Assembly (NCBI RefSeq): GCF_027580225.2
Contig: NC_073346.2
Span: 11,062,001 to 11,126,000 of the forward strand
Direction of reading: 5' to 3'
Origin: Misgurnus anguillicaudatus
Lineage: Eukaryota; Chordata; Actinopteri; Cypriniformes; Cobitidae
DNA: 64,000 bases
Part shown: piece by piece, positions 51,401 to 62,200 of the stretch
Layout: every line of letters starts with the position of its first letter
Numbering within the stretch: the stretch's first letter is position 1
Notes under the pieces: generated by a model
Seen by the model: the letters and a program-made list of their open reading frames with translations, nothing else
Told to the model about the DNA's origin: nothing
Databases searched by the model: none
Position numbers and translations under genes: made by a program

Positions 51401-54400
51401 AAAATGTCAACCGAAAATGAATGTCAACCGCACCCCTCCCCTTCGTGCTCAAGCAGGTTTCACTCACGGTCGAGCCGTTTGCACACGTCTGCAAAGATTA
51501 AGCATGTCTGTGTAAACTTGAGAGAGAGTCGCGCTAATGTGTCTCATACTGTAACCATTAACATACATTTGGCGAATAAAGCAATGAAACACAACGTAAC
51601 GTTATGTGAAGCGACTGTTGCGGTGTTTGAGATTCACCCTCCTTCTCTATGTGCGCGCGCGCGTTTAAGTGCCCTTAATAGTGCACATACGAGAGAGACG
51701 CGTTTAAAAAAAAAGCAAACATAACAAAATTATCTCCACAGTATTCTTTTTCTAATAAAAACATTTGTTTATGTCTTAAGTGTATGTATAGATTAGTCAG
51801 ATTAACCTACTTAAGTCTGTGTCATTAATGTTGATCAAACAACCCATGACAAAGAGACAAATAGCTCTAAAAAAATAATATATTTAATTTATTGTGTTAT
51901 GATTTGATTTCTGTACATAATGCTAATTTCAGACCTTATGTACAACTTTGTTGTTTTTTATGAATGTTTGCAATTTCTTTATTGTTTATTAGATTTTCCC
52001 ACCCGCTTTTTGCTGATCGGAAAAATAATCTGATCTGTGCCTCAAAAACTGTAATGTGATCCGAACTGTGAGTTTTTTGATCCGTCACACACCCCTAGTT
52101 AGTACACAGTGATAGCCATAAATGCAATTGTACTAATAATTGGCATAATAATTTCTTTCGGTGTTTCGGTTTAGTTTTTTCGGCCTTGGTTTGCTTTTTT
52201 CGGTTTCGGCCAAGAATTTTCATTTCGGTGCATCCCTAAACTGTACCTAGGTACACAATAGATCCTTAAGGTACAGTTTTGTACCCCAAAAGGTACAACC
52301 TCGTATTATGTTTAGTATACCTGTTAAGGTACAAAACAGAACTTTAGGGCAGTGGTTCTCATACTGGGGTCTGTGGCCCCCTGGGGCGCCCTGAGATGTG
52401 GGCCCCAGTTTAATGACATTTTATAAAAGACATTCATTTATCAGAAATTCTGTGTAGTTAAACATCAGAAAAATATATAGCCTATAACCAACAGCACTAC
52501 ACTGTATAAATTAATATCCTTTGTTAAATTCAAATTTAACGTTTTGGAATATTTTATGTCATAAACTTTCTTTGGGGGCCACGAAGGGATGCACTGTACA
52601 CAAGGGGGGGCGCACAGTGATAAAGGGTACCACCCCAGCTACAGAAAAGGTACAGTTTTTACCTTTTTGTACCATTCCCTTACAGAAAGCCACATTAATT
52701 TCACATGTGAAAAAACACATTTGATCACATGTGAAATGTTTGTTTTTGGAAATTTTTGCGTGAATCCCAGGTGAGACACCTGATTCACTGATTTCACATG
52801 GGATTCACACAAAAATGTTCCAAAAACATTTTACATGTGAAATTCATGTGACCTTTCTGTAAGGATTTTTTTCTGCATTATTTGTACTTTCCTATACATT
52901 AAACACGTAGAGTCCATTGAAATCTTGTGACCCTGCCTGTGAAACCCCATGTAAAGGTTTTATTGATTGTGATTTACTGTTTTCTACATAAAATCATCCT
53001 ACATAATGTAAAGAACCTTCTGTGAAAATATAACCTTGATATCTTTAATATTGACTGAGCAAGGTCATGTCAGAGATTGAAATCAATGACTCAATTTTTT
53101 TTCATAATCTCAAAATTATATTATGAAACTTGAATTTCACAGACAATTTAGTTCAATAATTGGCAGGGGCGCCACTAGCAATTTTGGGCCCTATGGAAGG
53201 ATGTGAGGTTGGGCCCCCTATCACATCCATTTTGCATCAAAATGCAAGCCAACCTAGCTATCTAAAATCTTTGTCTATTATGCCTATTACTTTTACTATT
53301 GCTTTTGATGTAGCTATAAGATGATTTATTGTGCAAATGTCAATTTAATACAAAAATACAGTAATTAATTATAAAAATAACGTAAATTTAACCTATTAAA
53401 TTACCTATTAGACAGCAAAAGGAAGCTCTGTGAATAAATTGTGTATAAAGTTAACGCTACCTTTCTTTTAAAAAATACTGAGTAATTGTTTACCGGAAAT
53501 GCAGAAACAAGCCAAATCTAAGGCCCTATAATTTCCGCGATCACGGAATCGCGGACGGAATCGCGGAATTGGCAGATTAACACGGAATCTAGTATTAACG
53601 CGAAATTTCGCTGAATTTTACATATTTTGAATAAAATTATGTTTTTGTGTGGGAGACGAACGTATGTCTGGGGAAAATGCAGACTGAGGGAAGTAAATCT
53701 GGGCGACACACCCCCTCCCGTCGTTTCAGACCCCCTCAGCGCTCATGCTGTCCTAAGTCATATCAGTAACCCTGTGTATGTTTGTAAAGTTATATGCATT
53801 TCAAGCGATTGTGTATAAAATATGGATTGCGTTCCGCTGGACCGATGTGTTTAAGGCACTTCTCAAGGCACCAATGCTTCGACACCTGTTGTAGCCTTCT
53901 GCAACAACACTAAACAATGCATTGAATTGAGTTGTGTGTGTGTGTGGGCGGGCACGCGCGTGTGCATGTGTATGTGCGTGTGTGTGTAAATGCATGTTTT
54001 ACAGTCATTAAGTAATCGTGTTATCCAGTTTTTCCCCAAATCATTTACATTTTAATCATTAACATTAAAGGCACACTCTTTGTATGACTAAAATAACAGT
54101 AAAGGATAAAAAAATTGCCAAAAATTAAAACGGATAAAACGGAATTTGCAAAAAGTAAAACGGAGAAAACGGAATTTGGGAAAAAATAAAACGGAATTTG
54201 GGAAAAAATAAAACGGATTTTATAGGGCCCTACATATCATTGTTGTAACTTTTTCAAAGCGACATTTATATTTTCTATTACATTACTACTATTACTGTTA
54301 CTAAAAAAAGAAAAGATCTCTTGGGGCCCCAAAATCGGGTCTTCACGGGTCCACTTAGATCCAAAAAACCCGAGATCTGACCCAAGAGCGATCGGGTTGG

Positions 54401-57400
54401 GGTCTAAAAGTTTCACATGTGCCTCGGACACGGGTCGGGTACAATAATAGCGGCATCGGGTCTCAGGTAATTTAAAATGAATGTTTTTTTGCCGAACGGA
54501 CCCGAGAAGACCCGAACTCTCTTGCGTGTGTGCGTCAATGTCCTTTTCAAACCTCTCATCTGTTTGCCAAGAGCGCTTGCGACATTGTGTGGCTAGCGGT
54601 AGGTACATTTTCGTTGAGACAGACATGTCAGTCAATTTTAAACATACATTTTAGCGATTACCTTTATGTCGTTGTCACCAAATGGAGCAGCTCTATATAT
54701 GTATTTTTGCACATCAGGTTCGGGTATAAAGTGATTTGGGTCATTTTGGGTCGTGTACATTTCTTTGGACCCGAGAAGACCTCTACCCCAAAAGTGTGTG
54801 GGCCCTTGGGGAATCGTCCTACACCCCCCCCCCACCCACCAGTGGTGCCCCTAGTAATTGAAACCCATTAATTAAAGCGGTTTGTTACTCCTCATACAAA
54901 CGTTGAGTGATGCGCTCAGATTATCTTTAAACCTCATGATGCAATGTGGTTGACCGTATTGAAACTTACCTATTTTACACTCTATGTGCTGATGGAAGCA
55001 GTCAAAGCTCGACTCTTTACTGTCCGCCTCACACAGCGTGTCCTGGGTGGCTGTGCCTGATCTGAAGGGTTTTAATCCCATCTCACTGCAGTCCCTGTGC
55101 GGTATGCAGGGATCTGTAGATGATGATGTGCTGGAGAAATAACCCGGAGGACACCTCTCACATACAGTGTCTCTCTCTGGAGTCCCTGTAGGACGATATA
55201 TATATATACACACACATGATGCACAGCTATATCATTTACGTATGTAAATCAAAATATTTTTAATTCAATGTCTAGATAACTTCATTTTTCATGCACAGTA
55301 GATATATATTTATTGCATTCATCTGAACACAGCCTTATCTTATCTTTCAGCATCTATCTAATCTAGGAGCTTCATTTGGAATCATAAAAAGATTTATTAC
55401 AGTTTGTATAGTGGAACTACTGTAGCAAATGATTTTGAACATGCCTAAAGGTCTTTCCAGTGAAACTAAACTACTGCTCAATTACTTCAAATAAGAAACA
55501 GGTACATTATAAGTTATTTCCCTTTTTTGTAACTAGAGAGAACTATATGGTCTCCCACAGTGTCACAAGTGAATAGCATCTAATATAACACAATCACCCA
55601 CACAGTGTGCTATATACTGTAATGCTTAGGAAGTGGCACATTTCTGGCGGATTCAAAGTATTTAATTTTTAGGTGAGTCACTTCATGGATAAATGTCATT
55701 CACATGAGACACGAAACAATAAACAAAACCAGTCACATGTGTAGGTCAAAAATGAGTCAGATCTATAAATGACAAAAGCAAAATTTGACCTATAAGTCAC
55801 CAGGTAGGAGTTTAAATGCAGGGAACTTGTCTAAATATGTACTGTGCATTTTTTTTAACAAAATGTGGGAAGTCAGACAATTGGAGAAAGTCGAAGGGGT
55901 GGCTGATCGTCCAAACAAATATCTGAGTGGTTGCCAGGTGGTTCCTTATGAATCACGCCAAAAGAGTCCACGCAAATTCTCCATGACATCCTGAACCCTA
56001 TATGGTATTTTTTTTATTATCCACTAGAAATAAGTAAGTGTAGTTCTGTGCAAAGTCAACCTTATCAAAAGTGTATACTGGTATCCCATATGTCAGTATT
56101 TTCAGGGTTCCCACACCTTAGTCAACTTCAAATTTAAGGACCTCTCAAAGACTTTCCAGATGCTATACTCTCAAATTCAAGACTAAATATGGGGACACAT
56201 TTCAAGTGAGAGGAAGGTTACATCGTGTTACCTTTTTAATATACATTGTTACAGTTCCCTTTTGAGGGAACTTGCGCTGCATCACTACGGTGACACTTTG
56301 GGGACACCTCCAGGGGTAAATGCGTCTGAATGTGTATATCAAATTCAACCAATGGTGAGGCTTAACAACAAAGACAGGGTGACGTGGAAGCCAGGAAGTA
56401 TATCGCTATCTGAAATATTGCCAAAGACAGCGTTACAGGGACGCAGGAAGTATGTCAAGGGAGACGGAGCGTTTCGTTCCCTTCTCAGGGAACAACAGTT
56501 ACATACGTAACCCGAGACGTTTTCATGTGTCAAACACAACTATGCAAAAAAGCATTTTAGTACGAATCAACATTCGCATACAGAAGATATAAACGAACAG
56601 TTTAGCACATTTGCTTAAAAAGTCTACAATTTTTATGATATTATCCTACACTAAACAGGGAATAATATGGATTTTTTCCCTAAACTTCTTGCATAAAATA
56701 GATTCAAGCACTTTCAATGACCTGTATCTATGTATGTATATTTTCAAAAACTTTCCAGGATTTCAAGGACCCGTGGGAACACTGTATTTTGTACTTTAAA
56801 TACCTATGCAATATTTTACACCTATGCAAAGTTTTACATCATTTTTTATTATTTTCCATACTTTGATTTTCCATACAAATGGAAATTCCAGAATTGTCAC
56901 ATGCACGACAGAGAAATGTCACATCTAATGCTATTTGTTCCTCATAAACAGCATACCCCGCATAAAAATGAAAATAAATTAAATATTAAATGTTCTTTAA
57001 AGAGCCACCCCTTCTCCATTTATTAGGTATTATTAGGCTGATATTTTTCTGTTGTCTGGACTCTATCATCAGCAAATGGTAAAAAATATAAACAGATGGT
57101 TCAATATATTGATAATAAATGCATTCACTTAGAAATTATATTTCAAGTTTGACTGCAAATGTCACATTCAAAACACTGAAATTGCACAAATAGAAAATTG
57201 ATGGTGTGGCTTTCGTGTAGCAAAATGGTGTGGGATTATTTATTTTAATATTTTATTTTATTTATTTATTTTAATAATATGGGTTAAGGCTTTGTTTTTG
57301 TGTAGAAGTTTTTTTTTTTAAGAAATATCCAATAAGGCCACATTGATATAGACAACATGACCAAAACATTAAACTCTTGGAGAAATAAATAGTTTTTGAT

Positions 57401-59099
57401 CTGTCTATCTTTCACTTCATAAGCAACATATTGATTAATAAGTGGCTTATGAAGTATCAGCTGCGAGAAGTGGACTTCAGGACTGCAAAAAGGATCTCTG
57501 TCGCCATCTTATGGTGAAAGCACATTATCCTTACCAAAACACCATGAATCACAATTCACCAAAAACATATTAAACAAAAAAATATATATAAATATGCATC
57601 TGGGACAATATCCGATAAGTACATTTCTTAAAGTTTAGGTATTTTCTATTACAAGAATACCTAAACCTTACCCAAAATGCACTGGAAGACAAATGAGACC
57701 CGAAACCTTGCCATACCATTTGGTTGTGGAAACCCATTCTCGGTTATCTTTATATCGTGAGGTTTTGGCCAGCGAATTCCCACTTAGGATGTGGTATTTC
57801 TGGACTGTCAAGCCAATAATTCACACAGAAATATTGAGGAATAACGCTGGACTTAATTAAAAACACACAAACACATCTGGGATCATCCACACATTCTAAG
57901 AGCGTGAACGTCTGGGTGGAGAGGCCAATGTGATGATAACCATTTTTGTTATTCTGTATAATAAACACCACTGTCAGTGGTAAAGTGATTACTTCCACCC
58001 GGACAGCTGGAAGCGAGCCACCGCCGGACTTTCACAAAGTCATGCCCTGACAACACGCACACACGCCGCCAAGCGAAAGCTTAGGGGAAGTATCACCTCA
58101 CTGCTGATGTATGTCTCTTCCTAATATATGTGTTTTCTTAACCTAGAAGCTGGCTAGATGAATATAAAACTGGACTGAAATGGTGCAAACAGGGAATATG
58201 AGAGCATTGTGGTTGTAATTCAGGGTCAGCTGACTGATTCAGAAAACCCTCTCGGGTTTCAAACATTCCCGATATTCGTAATTGAAATGGACTGAGGTGG
58301 CCACAGGAAGTAAGCTCTTCTCACAGTGTGTGAAACTGAAATTGGTACCTGAGAACCAAGCAACTAGTACGTGTGAGATCGGTAAGTGACGCGTCAAGTT
58401 TCCAGCACCAGACAGCTGGTCTGTTCTCACATGGTCATGGCGAAACGGTGAGAGAGTACACTGGTCCCTATGTGCCACATGGGATACCCTACATCCTTTG
58501 CACCAAAAGATTTCATATTGAAGTACCTGAAGTACTAAATGGATACATATATTTATGTAAATGGTACATATTAGGATTTTTTTAACCCAGTAACATCTAG
58601 GGACCAACTTTGGACAATGTTAATAATGAAATGCAACTATTTGTATTTTTGTGCATAGCAAAACAAACAAGTATATGACCATTTAAAAGGGATGAAACAG
58701 CACTCATCTCATGCTGTATATCGCAATATACTCACCCTGCACGGTGACTCCATAGCCGGGTGGACAGGCGGTGTGTCGGACACAAAACTCCACTACCAGG
58801 TAATACCCTGGTATACATTCACAGACCCGGTCGTGGGTGCTGTTACACTCTCTTCTCACTATCTGCCTTTCTTTGCAGACGGACGTGCAGTGTTGACAGC
58901 TGTCTCCCCAGTGCCAATGCTCTGCAAAGCGTTTCTCCGGACATGGGGCGCATATGGTGGGCTCCTTCGCGCTGCAGTGGCGCTCCACGGCTGTTCCGGG
59001 TGGGCACTGGTCACAAAGCAGCACCTTAGAGGTTTCGGGGTCCTTGTGCCGGTATTTGGGTACTTCATGGTAGGCCCAGGCAAAAGACACGGCGAAGAG
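39096..59099 (-). CDS. tnfrsf11b: Osteoprotegerin (TNF receptor superfamily 11B), four visible coding exons
   Basis: Secreted decoy receptor; in vertebrates osteoprotegerin binds RANKL (and TRAIL) and restrains osteoclast formation. The join is 59099-58736, 55185-54970, 44848-44624, 39487-39096 (minus strand). Every junction has AG/GT and the phases agree (0, 1, 1, 1), giving 398 residues plus a missing short first exon; the mammalian protein is about 400. Order: end of signal peptide (LFAVSFAWA), four cysteine-rich TNFR repeats in exons 2-3, then two death-domain-like modules in exons 4-5, each with the family pattern LPG.KV...E.....C followed by LL.LW..QN.DQD-like residues. There is no transmembrane segment. 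The protein ends in CFKTKPLND, with the last cysteine nine residues from the end. Alternative: a lineage-specific OPG paralogue, but length, exon sizes and motifs all fit OPG. Confidence 0.95.
39488..41444. other. tnfrsf11b last intron, proximal part
   Basis: Contains a palindromic repeat at about 40016-40192 (GCGGTTACTGTTATGATAC with complement GATAACAGCACAGTAACCGC) and a segment at 41270-41410 sharing CCCGGACGCATTTTC-like sequence with 21330-21385. Otherwise unassigned. Confidence 0.5.
41445..42196. mobile_element. hAT-like element with perfect 8-bp TSD
   Basis: Ends TAGAGATGCTTCGATCAATC and ...CCTGATCGGAGCATCCCTA; AAAATGAC at 41437-41444 and 42197-42204. Confidence 0.87.
42725..43068. mobile_element. 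TTAA-flanked MITE (piggyBac-like target)
   Basis: Inverted ends GGGGTCGCACACCGGCCGC and GCGGCTGGTGTGCGATCCCC. TTAA at 42721-42724 and 43069-43072. Confidence 0.75.
43714..44136. mobile_element. Probable solo LTR
   Basis: 423 bp beginning TGTCATTATC and ending CCCGACA (TG...CA). CATCG on the left and CATAG on the right are a near 5-bp target duplication. A TATTTATT and an AATAAA-type signal lie inside, near its right half. No internal retroelement genes. Confidence 0.5.
44624..44848 (-). CDS. tnfrsf11b: tnfrsf11b exon 4 (first death-domain-like module)
   Basis: Acceptor TTTTTCCAG|ACATTACG, donor ATTCAAG|GTCAGC, 225 bp, phase 1 to phase 1. Begins DITLCEEAIFQFVA and contains LPGRKVDWKNVERLKK and LLRLWREQNKDQDK, the signature of the OPG death-domain-like region. 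Confidence 0.95.
44849..46732. other. tnfrsf11b intron 3, unassigned part
   Basis: AT-rich; no bounded element recognised. Confidence 0.4.
46733..47596. mobile_element. MITE (GTGTTTCCATCC type) split by a second MITE
   Basis: Ends AGCTGTGTTTCCATCCAAAG and ...ACATGGAAACATAGCT are imperfect inverted repeats. Confidence 0.55.
46786..47283. mobile_element. MITE with ACCGTATTTT ends
   Basis: Left TACCGTATTTTCTGGAGTAT with AAGTCGCA following; right CTTATAGTCCGAAAAATACGGTA. A vertebrate-wide family of this look exists (established knowledge, name not certain). Confidence 0.75.
47988..48897. mobile_element. DNA element with TGGGTGATTCTCACGAAA ends
   Basis: Left TGGGTGATTCTCACGAAA and right TTTTCGTGAGAATCACCCA are inverted; TATA flanks both sides (47984-47987, 48898-48901). 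Confidence 0.82.
49274..49786. mobile_element. Tc1/mariner-type nonautonomous element
   Basis: CAGTGCAAAAGTCTTAGG... at the left and ...TCTAAGACTTTTGAACAGTACTG at the right, with TA beside each end. No transposase frame. Confidence 0.7.
49787..51031. other. tnfrsf11b intron 3, unassigned; small MITE at the end
   Basis: Mostly unassigned. 50879-51029 has short inverted ends (ACACTCT / AGAGTGT) around GACCCAACAATGGGTT, a small MITE-like structure. Confidence 0.45.
51032..51238. mobile_element. Near-perfect hairpin MITE
   Basis: Arms of about 90-100 bp: CACTGGAAAAAATGATTCATTG at the left is mirrored by CAATGAATCATTTTTTTTTCAGTG at the right, and AAGGTAAGTGGTTGCAATCA by TGATTGCAACCACTTACCTT. Confidence 0.9.
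51251..52300. mobile_element. GTACC-rich palindromic element, host of a hAT insertion
   Basis: Outer arms GTTGTACCTTTTGG and CCAAAAGGTACAAC, with inner CTATTGTGTACCTTAAGG mirrored by CACAATAGATCCTTAAGG. Confidence 0.75.
51359..52238. mobile_element. hAT-like element with perfect 8-bp TSD
   Basis: Ends TAGGGGTGCACCGAGATTTC and ...TTTCGGTGCATCCCTA; AACTGTAC at 51351-51358 and 52239-52246 (8/8). The 106-codon open frame inside has no recognisable transposase motif. Confidence 0.9.
52353..52625. mobile_element. hAT-type MITE fragment (CAGTGGTTCTCA family)
   Basis: Begins CAGTGGTTCTCATACTGGGG, a terminal sequence shared by vertebrate hAT MITEs. The right boundary near GGGGGGGCGCACAGTG is approximate. 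Confidence 0.55.
52678..52864. mobile_element. MITE with CCTTACAGAAAG ends
   Basis: CCTTACAGAAAG and CTTTCTGTAAGG inverted ends, with inner TTTCACATGTGAAA-type palindromes. Confidence 0.8.
53519..54232. mobile_element. TAGGGCCCTATAA-ended element
   Basis: Left TAAGGCCCTATAA and right TTATAGGGCCCTA. The interior has repeated ATCGCGGAAT and AAAACGGAATTTG units and a GT microsatellite at 53936-53990. Confidence 0.65.
54336..54785. mobile_element. MITE with GGGTCTTC...GAAGACC ends
   Basis: GGGTCTTCACGGGTCCAC at the left and GGACCCGAGAAGACC at the right are imperfect inverted repeats. Confidence 0.6.
54970..55185 (-). CDS. tnfrsf11b: tnfrsf11b exon 3 (CRD3-CRD4)
   Basis: Bounded by acceptor CCTACAG|GGACT and donor AAATAG|GTAAGT. 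Reads GTPERDTVCERCPPGYF..., then CIPHRDC and DTLCEAD, which close the fourth cysteine-rich repeat. At 216 bp it keeps phase 1 on both sides. A short AT-rich run lies immediately upstream of the acceptor. Confidence 0.95.
55186..56095. other. tnfrsf11b intron 2, unassigned
   Basis: Unique-looking AT-rich DNA. Confidence 0.4.
56103..56784. mobile_element. hAT-type element CAGGGTTCCCAC...GTGGGAACACTG, with nested insertion
   Basis: Terminal inverted repeats as named; GTATTTT at 56096-56102 and 56784-56790. The segment of about 56250-56525 (GTTCCCTTTTGAGGGAAC start, TTCCCTTCTCAGGGAAC near the end) looks like a second element inside it. Confidence 0.65.
56785..58735. other. tnfrsf11b intron 2, near exon 2
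   Basis: AT-rich to 57750, then more GC-balanced, unique-looking sequence (57750-58500). No exon recognised. Confidence 0.4.
58736..59099 (-). CDS. tnfrsf11b: tnfrsf11b exon 2 (signal peptide end, CRD1-CRD2 and start of CRD3)
   Basis: The acceptor is the pyrimidine-rich tract ending CTCAG at 59100, and the donor is CAGG|GTGAGT at 58736/58735. It encodes the hydrophobic end of the signal peptide, then YHEVPKYRHKDPETSK, the classical CDQCPPGT knot, CAPCPEKRFAEHWHW and CNSTHDRVCEC (one N-glycosylation sequon, NST). It ends in phase 1. An ATG nine codons upstream in the same frame lies in the intron, before the acceptor, so it is not the start. Confidence 0.95.
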
Positions 59100-59189
59100 C
59101 TGAGAACAGAAAGAGAAGATAGTCAATTTTGGATGTAAAATATATGGGAAATGTTGCGTTTAACAATTTTTGGAAATGTTAGTTTTAAA

Positions 59190-59395
59190 AATTAAAGAAT
59201 TTTTTCCAACGTTAACATGACGGTACCCATTGACTTTCATAGTAGGAAAACCAAAGCTGTGTGCTACCATAATTTATCAAAATATCTATTTATAATAATA
59301 CTTTTGTGTTCAACAGAATAAAAAAAAAGGTTTGCAACAACATAAGGGTGAGCAAACGATGACCGAACCCTCACCCCTGGGTGAACTATTCCTTC
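59190..59395. repeat. Dispersed repeat family D, copy 2
   Basis: Shares CATTGACTTTCATAG and GGGTGAACTATTCCTT-type end with 60617-60838. Confidence 0.55.
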
Positions 59396-60616
59396 AATGC
59401 AACACTTAAAGCGATACGCCAGCCAAATATCAAAATTACCCCATGATTTTCTCACCCTGAAGCCATCCGAGATACATATGTCCATCATCTTTCATGATAT
59501 ATGATAATCCACACAGCTCCAATGGGTCAATAAAGGTCCTCTGTGGGTAATCAATGTGATATAGTAAGAAAAATATCCATTATTTTAAACTTTATAAACT
59601 GTAATACCCAGCTCCCGGTAATGGTGCCATCTTAGACTTTAACGTAGAGTTTTAGCATAGTGGGCGCTTGTTGCCATGCCATGGGTACGTTGCGCAATGA
59701 CTCTTGTAAATCGCGGTTATCGGAAACTAGTTTTTATAGTTAATAAAGTTTGAAATATGGATATTTTTCTTACAAAATGTCATCAGATACCTGCAGAAGA
59801 CCTTTATTAACCCCTTGGAGCTGTGTGGACTGCTTCTGTGAAAGATGAATGGACTTTTTGGGGTTTAAAGGCAAAAGTTGTGACCCTTTATCCATTACAA
59901 AAAAAAATGGATTCTATCTGGAGCACTCAAATACATTTTTGTTCACCGGCCGTACAAGTTTAAAAATATAGATTTCAGGGTGGGCTGGAACAAAATTTAG
60001 TCTGTATCTCTGATATCTGTACAGATAAGCATGACACCTTAAAACTAGTCCTTAAAACTATTTTACAATATCCACCATGCTCACTATATTGTATTACACC
60101 GACTAGCCAACAGTTCTTGCACACCAAAACATAAGGCATAGGTTTTAAATACAGTATATGTCGAACATCACATGACCACACTAAAAAACTGGTCTCATTC
60201 GGTTTCAGAAAAGCGTTTTGTTTGCATACTACTTTTATTTTATTATCTGTATGTTTGTGGGAAGAAAATGTCTTTGTCAAAACCAATGCTGCATCCAAAT
60301 TCGCCTACTACTTATACTATGCCCTAAAATAGACTATGCACTGTTTTTGCTATGGGGAAGTATAGTTCACAGCAAAAGAGGATGCAAGTAACGGGACATT
60401 CTAACACGTAACCAAAGTTAACACGGTTGCCTAGACAACACTGTGATTGTTAACAATAACACACATCCTGTTTCAGCTTTTACAATCATTTTTTTTTATT
60501 TCTTATGTAATGTTAACTATATTTCTGAATCAATGAAGCATCACAGATCTGATTTCTTAATTCTGCACAGCATCACTTAACTCCTCCCTCTCGGAGTTGT
60601 GGGTAGTATCAGCTGT
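59396..60616. other. Repeat-like and unassigned noncoding sequence
   Basis: 59400-59890 looks like another fish repeat (ACCTTTATTAACCCCTTGGAG near its end), and the rest is unassigned. Upstream side of tnfrsf11b exon 2, so probably intron 1. Confidence 0.4.
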
Positions 60617-60838
60617 TAAAGGGATAGTTCACCCAAAAATGAAAATTCTGTCATCATTTACTCACTCTCATATTGTTACAAACCTGTATACATTTATTTA
60701 TTCTGATTAACACAAAGAAAGATATTTTAAGGAATATCTGTAACCAAACCCATCAAAAGCCACGTTGACTTCCAAAGTAAGATAAAAAATAATATGGAAG
60801 TCAATGGGGATTCTGGTCGGTGAACTATTCCTTTAAGG
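60617..60838. repeat. Dispersed repeat family D, copy 3 (near complete)
   Basis: Starts AAGGGATAGTTCACCCAAAA and ends GTGAACTATTCCTTTAAGG, imperfect inverted ends. Confidence 0.75.
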
Positions 60839-60910
60839 ATCTGCACTAAGGATTTTTACCAAACATAGTACACCACCCACATACTGTAAGGGTAGTCATT
60901 CCAACATACA

Positions 60911-61430
60911 CTCACCTAAGGGATTATTTGGAACACCATACTAATACTGTGTTTGACCCCCTTTCGCCTTCAGAACTGCCTTAATTCTACGTGGCATTGA
61001 TTCAACAAGGTGCTGAAAGAATTCTTTAAAAATGTTGGCCCATATTGATAGGATAGCATCTTGCAGTTGTTGGAGATTTGTGGGATGCACATCCAGGGCA
61101 GGAAGCTCCCGTTCCACCACATCCCAAAGATGCTCTATTGGGTTGAGATCTGGTGACTGTGGGGGCCATTTTAGTACAGTGAACTCATTGTCATGTTCAA
61201 GAAACTAATTTAAAGTGATTTGAGCTTTGTAACATGGTGCATTATCCTGCTGGAAGTAGCCATCAGAGAATGGGTACATGGTGGTCATTTAAACGATGCC
61301 CAATTGGCACTAAGGGGCCTAAAGTGTGCCAAGGAAACATCCCCCACACCATTGCACCACCACCACCAGCCTGCACAGTGGTAACAAGGCATGATGGATC
61401 CATGTTCTCATTCTGTTTACGCCAAATTCT
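60911..61430 (-). pseudogene. Tc1/mariner transposase 3' remnant
   Basis: On the minus strand it reads WPPQSPDLNPIEHLWDVVER, then ELPALDVHPTNLQQLQDAI, the C-terminal part of a DDE transposase with the PDLNPIE motif. The end CACTCACCTAAGGGATTATT is terminal-repeat-like. Appears internally deleted and truncated. Confidence 0.82.
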
Positions 61431-62167
61431 GATTTAGTATTAGTATCTTAGTATTGTTTAAAATGTTAACATACGTAAACAAAGCTAGGCTTATATAAAA
61501 AATCTGTAATAAATAAATATTACATTTGAGATTATCAATAGAATGTGCTTTGACGGGCACCACGTTGGAGACCCCTGATTTAGGACATACTAATACTTAT
61601 TTCATAAACTATTTAGTACATAAGTAGGCGAACTCAACCATAAAAGCCTAACAGTGATTTCTGACCTGAACCAGACCCAACGTGATGTGCATAACAAAAT
61701 ACGGCAGTTTGTTGCACAAAACCCCTATGGAAAGTGAAGGTGCACTCTACTTTTTGTTTATGTTGCGCTGACACCTAGTGGCATGGACATAACATAAACC
61801 AAAAGCCAGCTTCTGATTCCATTGTCAAAATGCATGACTCTTCACCGTCCAACAACAAATGGGTTACGGAAATGTATTTAGCTAATTATGTGAATTTATC
61901 ATGTTTACTTGGTACTGGAAAAAGGAATCTGATTACGTTGCGTGCATTGTTTGGTACGTGTCACGGTCACCCCCAAAGCTGTTGACAGAGCGTGAAAGCC
62001 GCATTTAGCTCAAATCTCCTCCGCAAAGCATCAGCGAAGAGTAATTTTCTCTGGGGACTTCCCTCTTACACGGCTGCCATGACAAACAATACACTCCGGA
62101 TATCTCTCGGCATAGACTGACTGCTTTTGGCACTTGTCAAGTAAGCAAGATTCACGAGCACTGAATG

Positions 62168-62199
<32 letters not shown>

Positions 62200-62200
62200 T
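62168..62200. repeat. (GA)n microsatellite
   Basis: About 16 GA units; the Arg-Glu and Ser-Leu frames across it are artefacts. Confidence 0.95.

Larger units (their letters stand above)
53166..54853. mobile_element. Outer hAT-like element with nested members
   Basis: Left GGGGCGCCACTAG and right complement GGGGCACCACTGG. Flanks ATAATTGG and GTAATTGA match 6/8. Two further elements sit inside. The outer boundaries are inferred. Confidence 0.45.

Noticed and set aside
51404..51724. 106-codon frame as a transposase
   Set aside because: No DDE or hAT dimerisation motifs; the host element is nonautonomous.
58692..59138. 148-codon plus-strand frame
   Set aside because: Antisense shadow of tnfrsf11b exon 2.
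59224..59275. ATG|GTAGCA as first exon of tnfrsf11b
   Set aside because: Lies within a dispersed repeat (family D) present elsewhere in the window.
60640..60660. ATGAGA|GTGAGT as a start exon of tnfrsf11b
   Set aside because: It is the common end of the family D repeat, so the splice-like sequence is coincidental.
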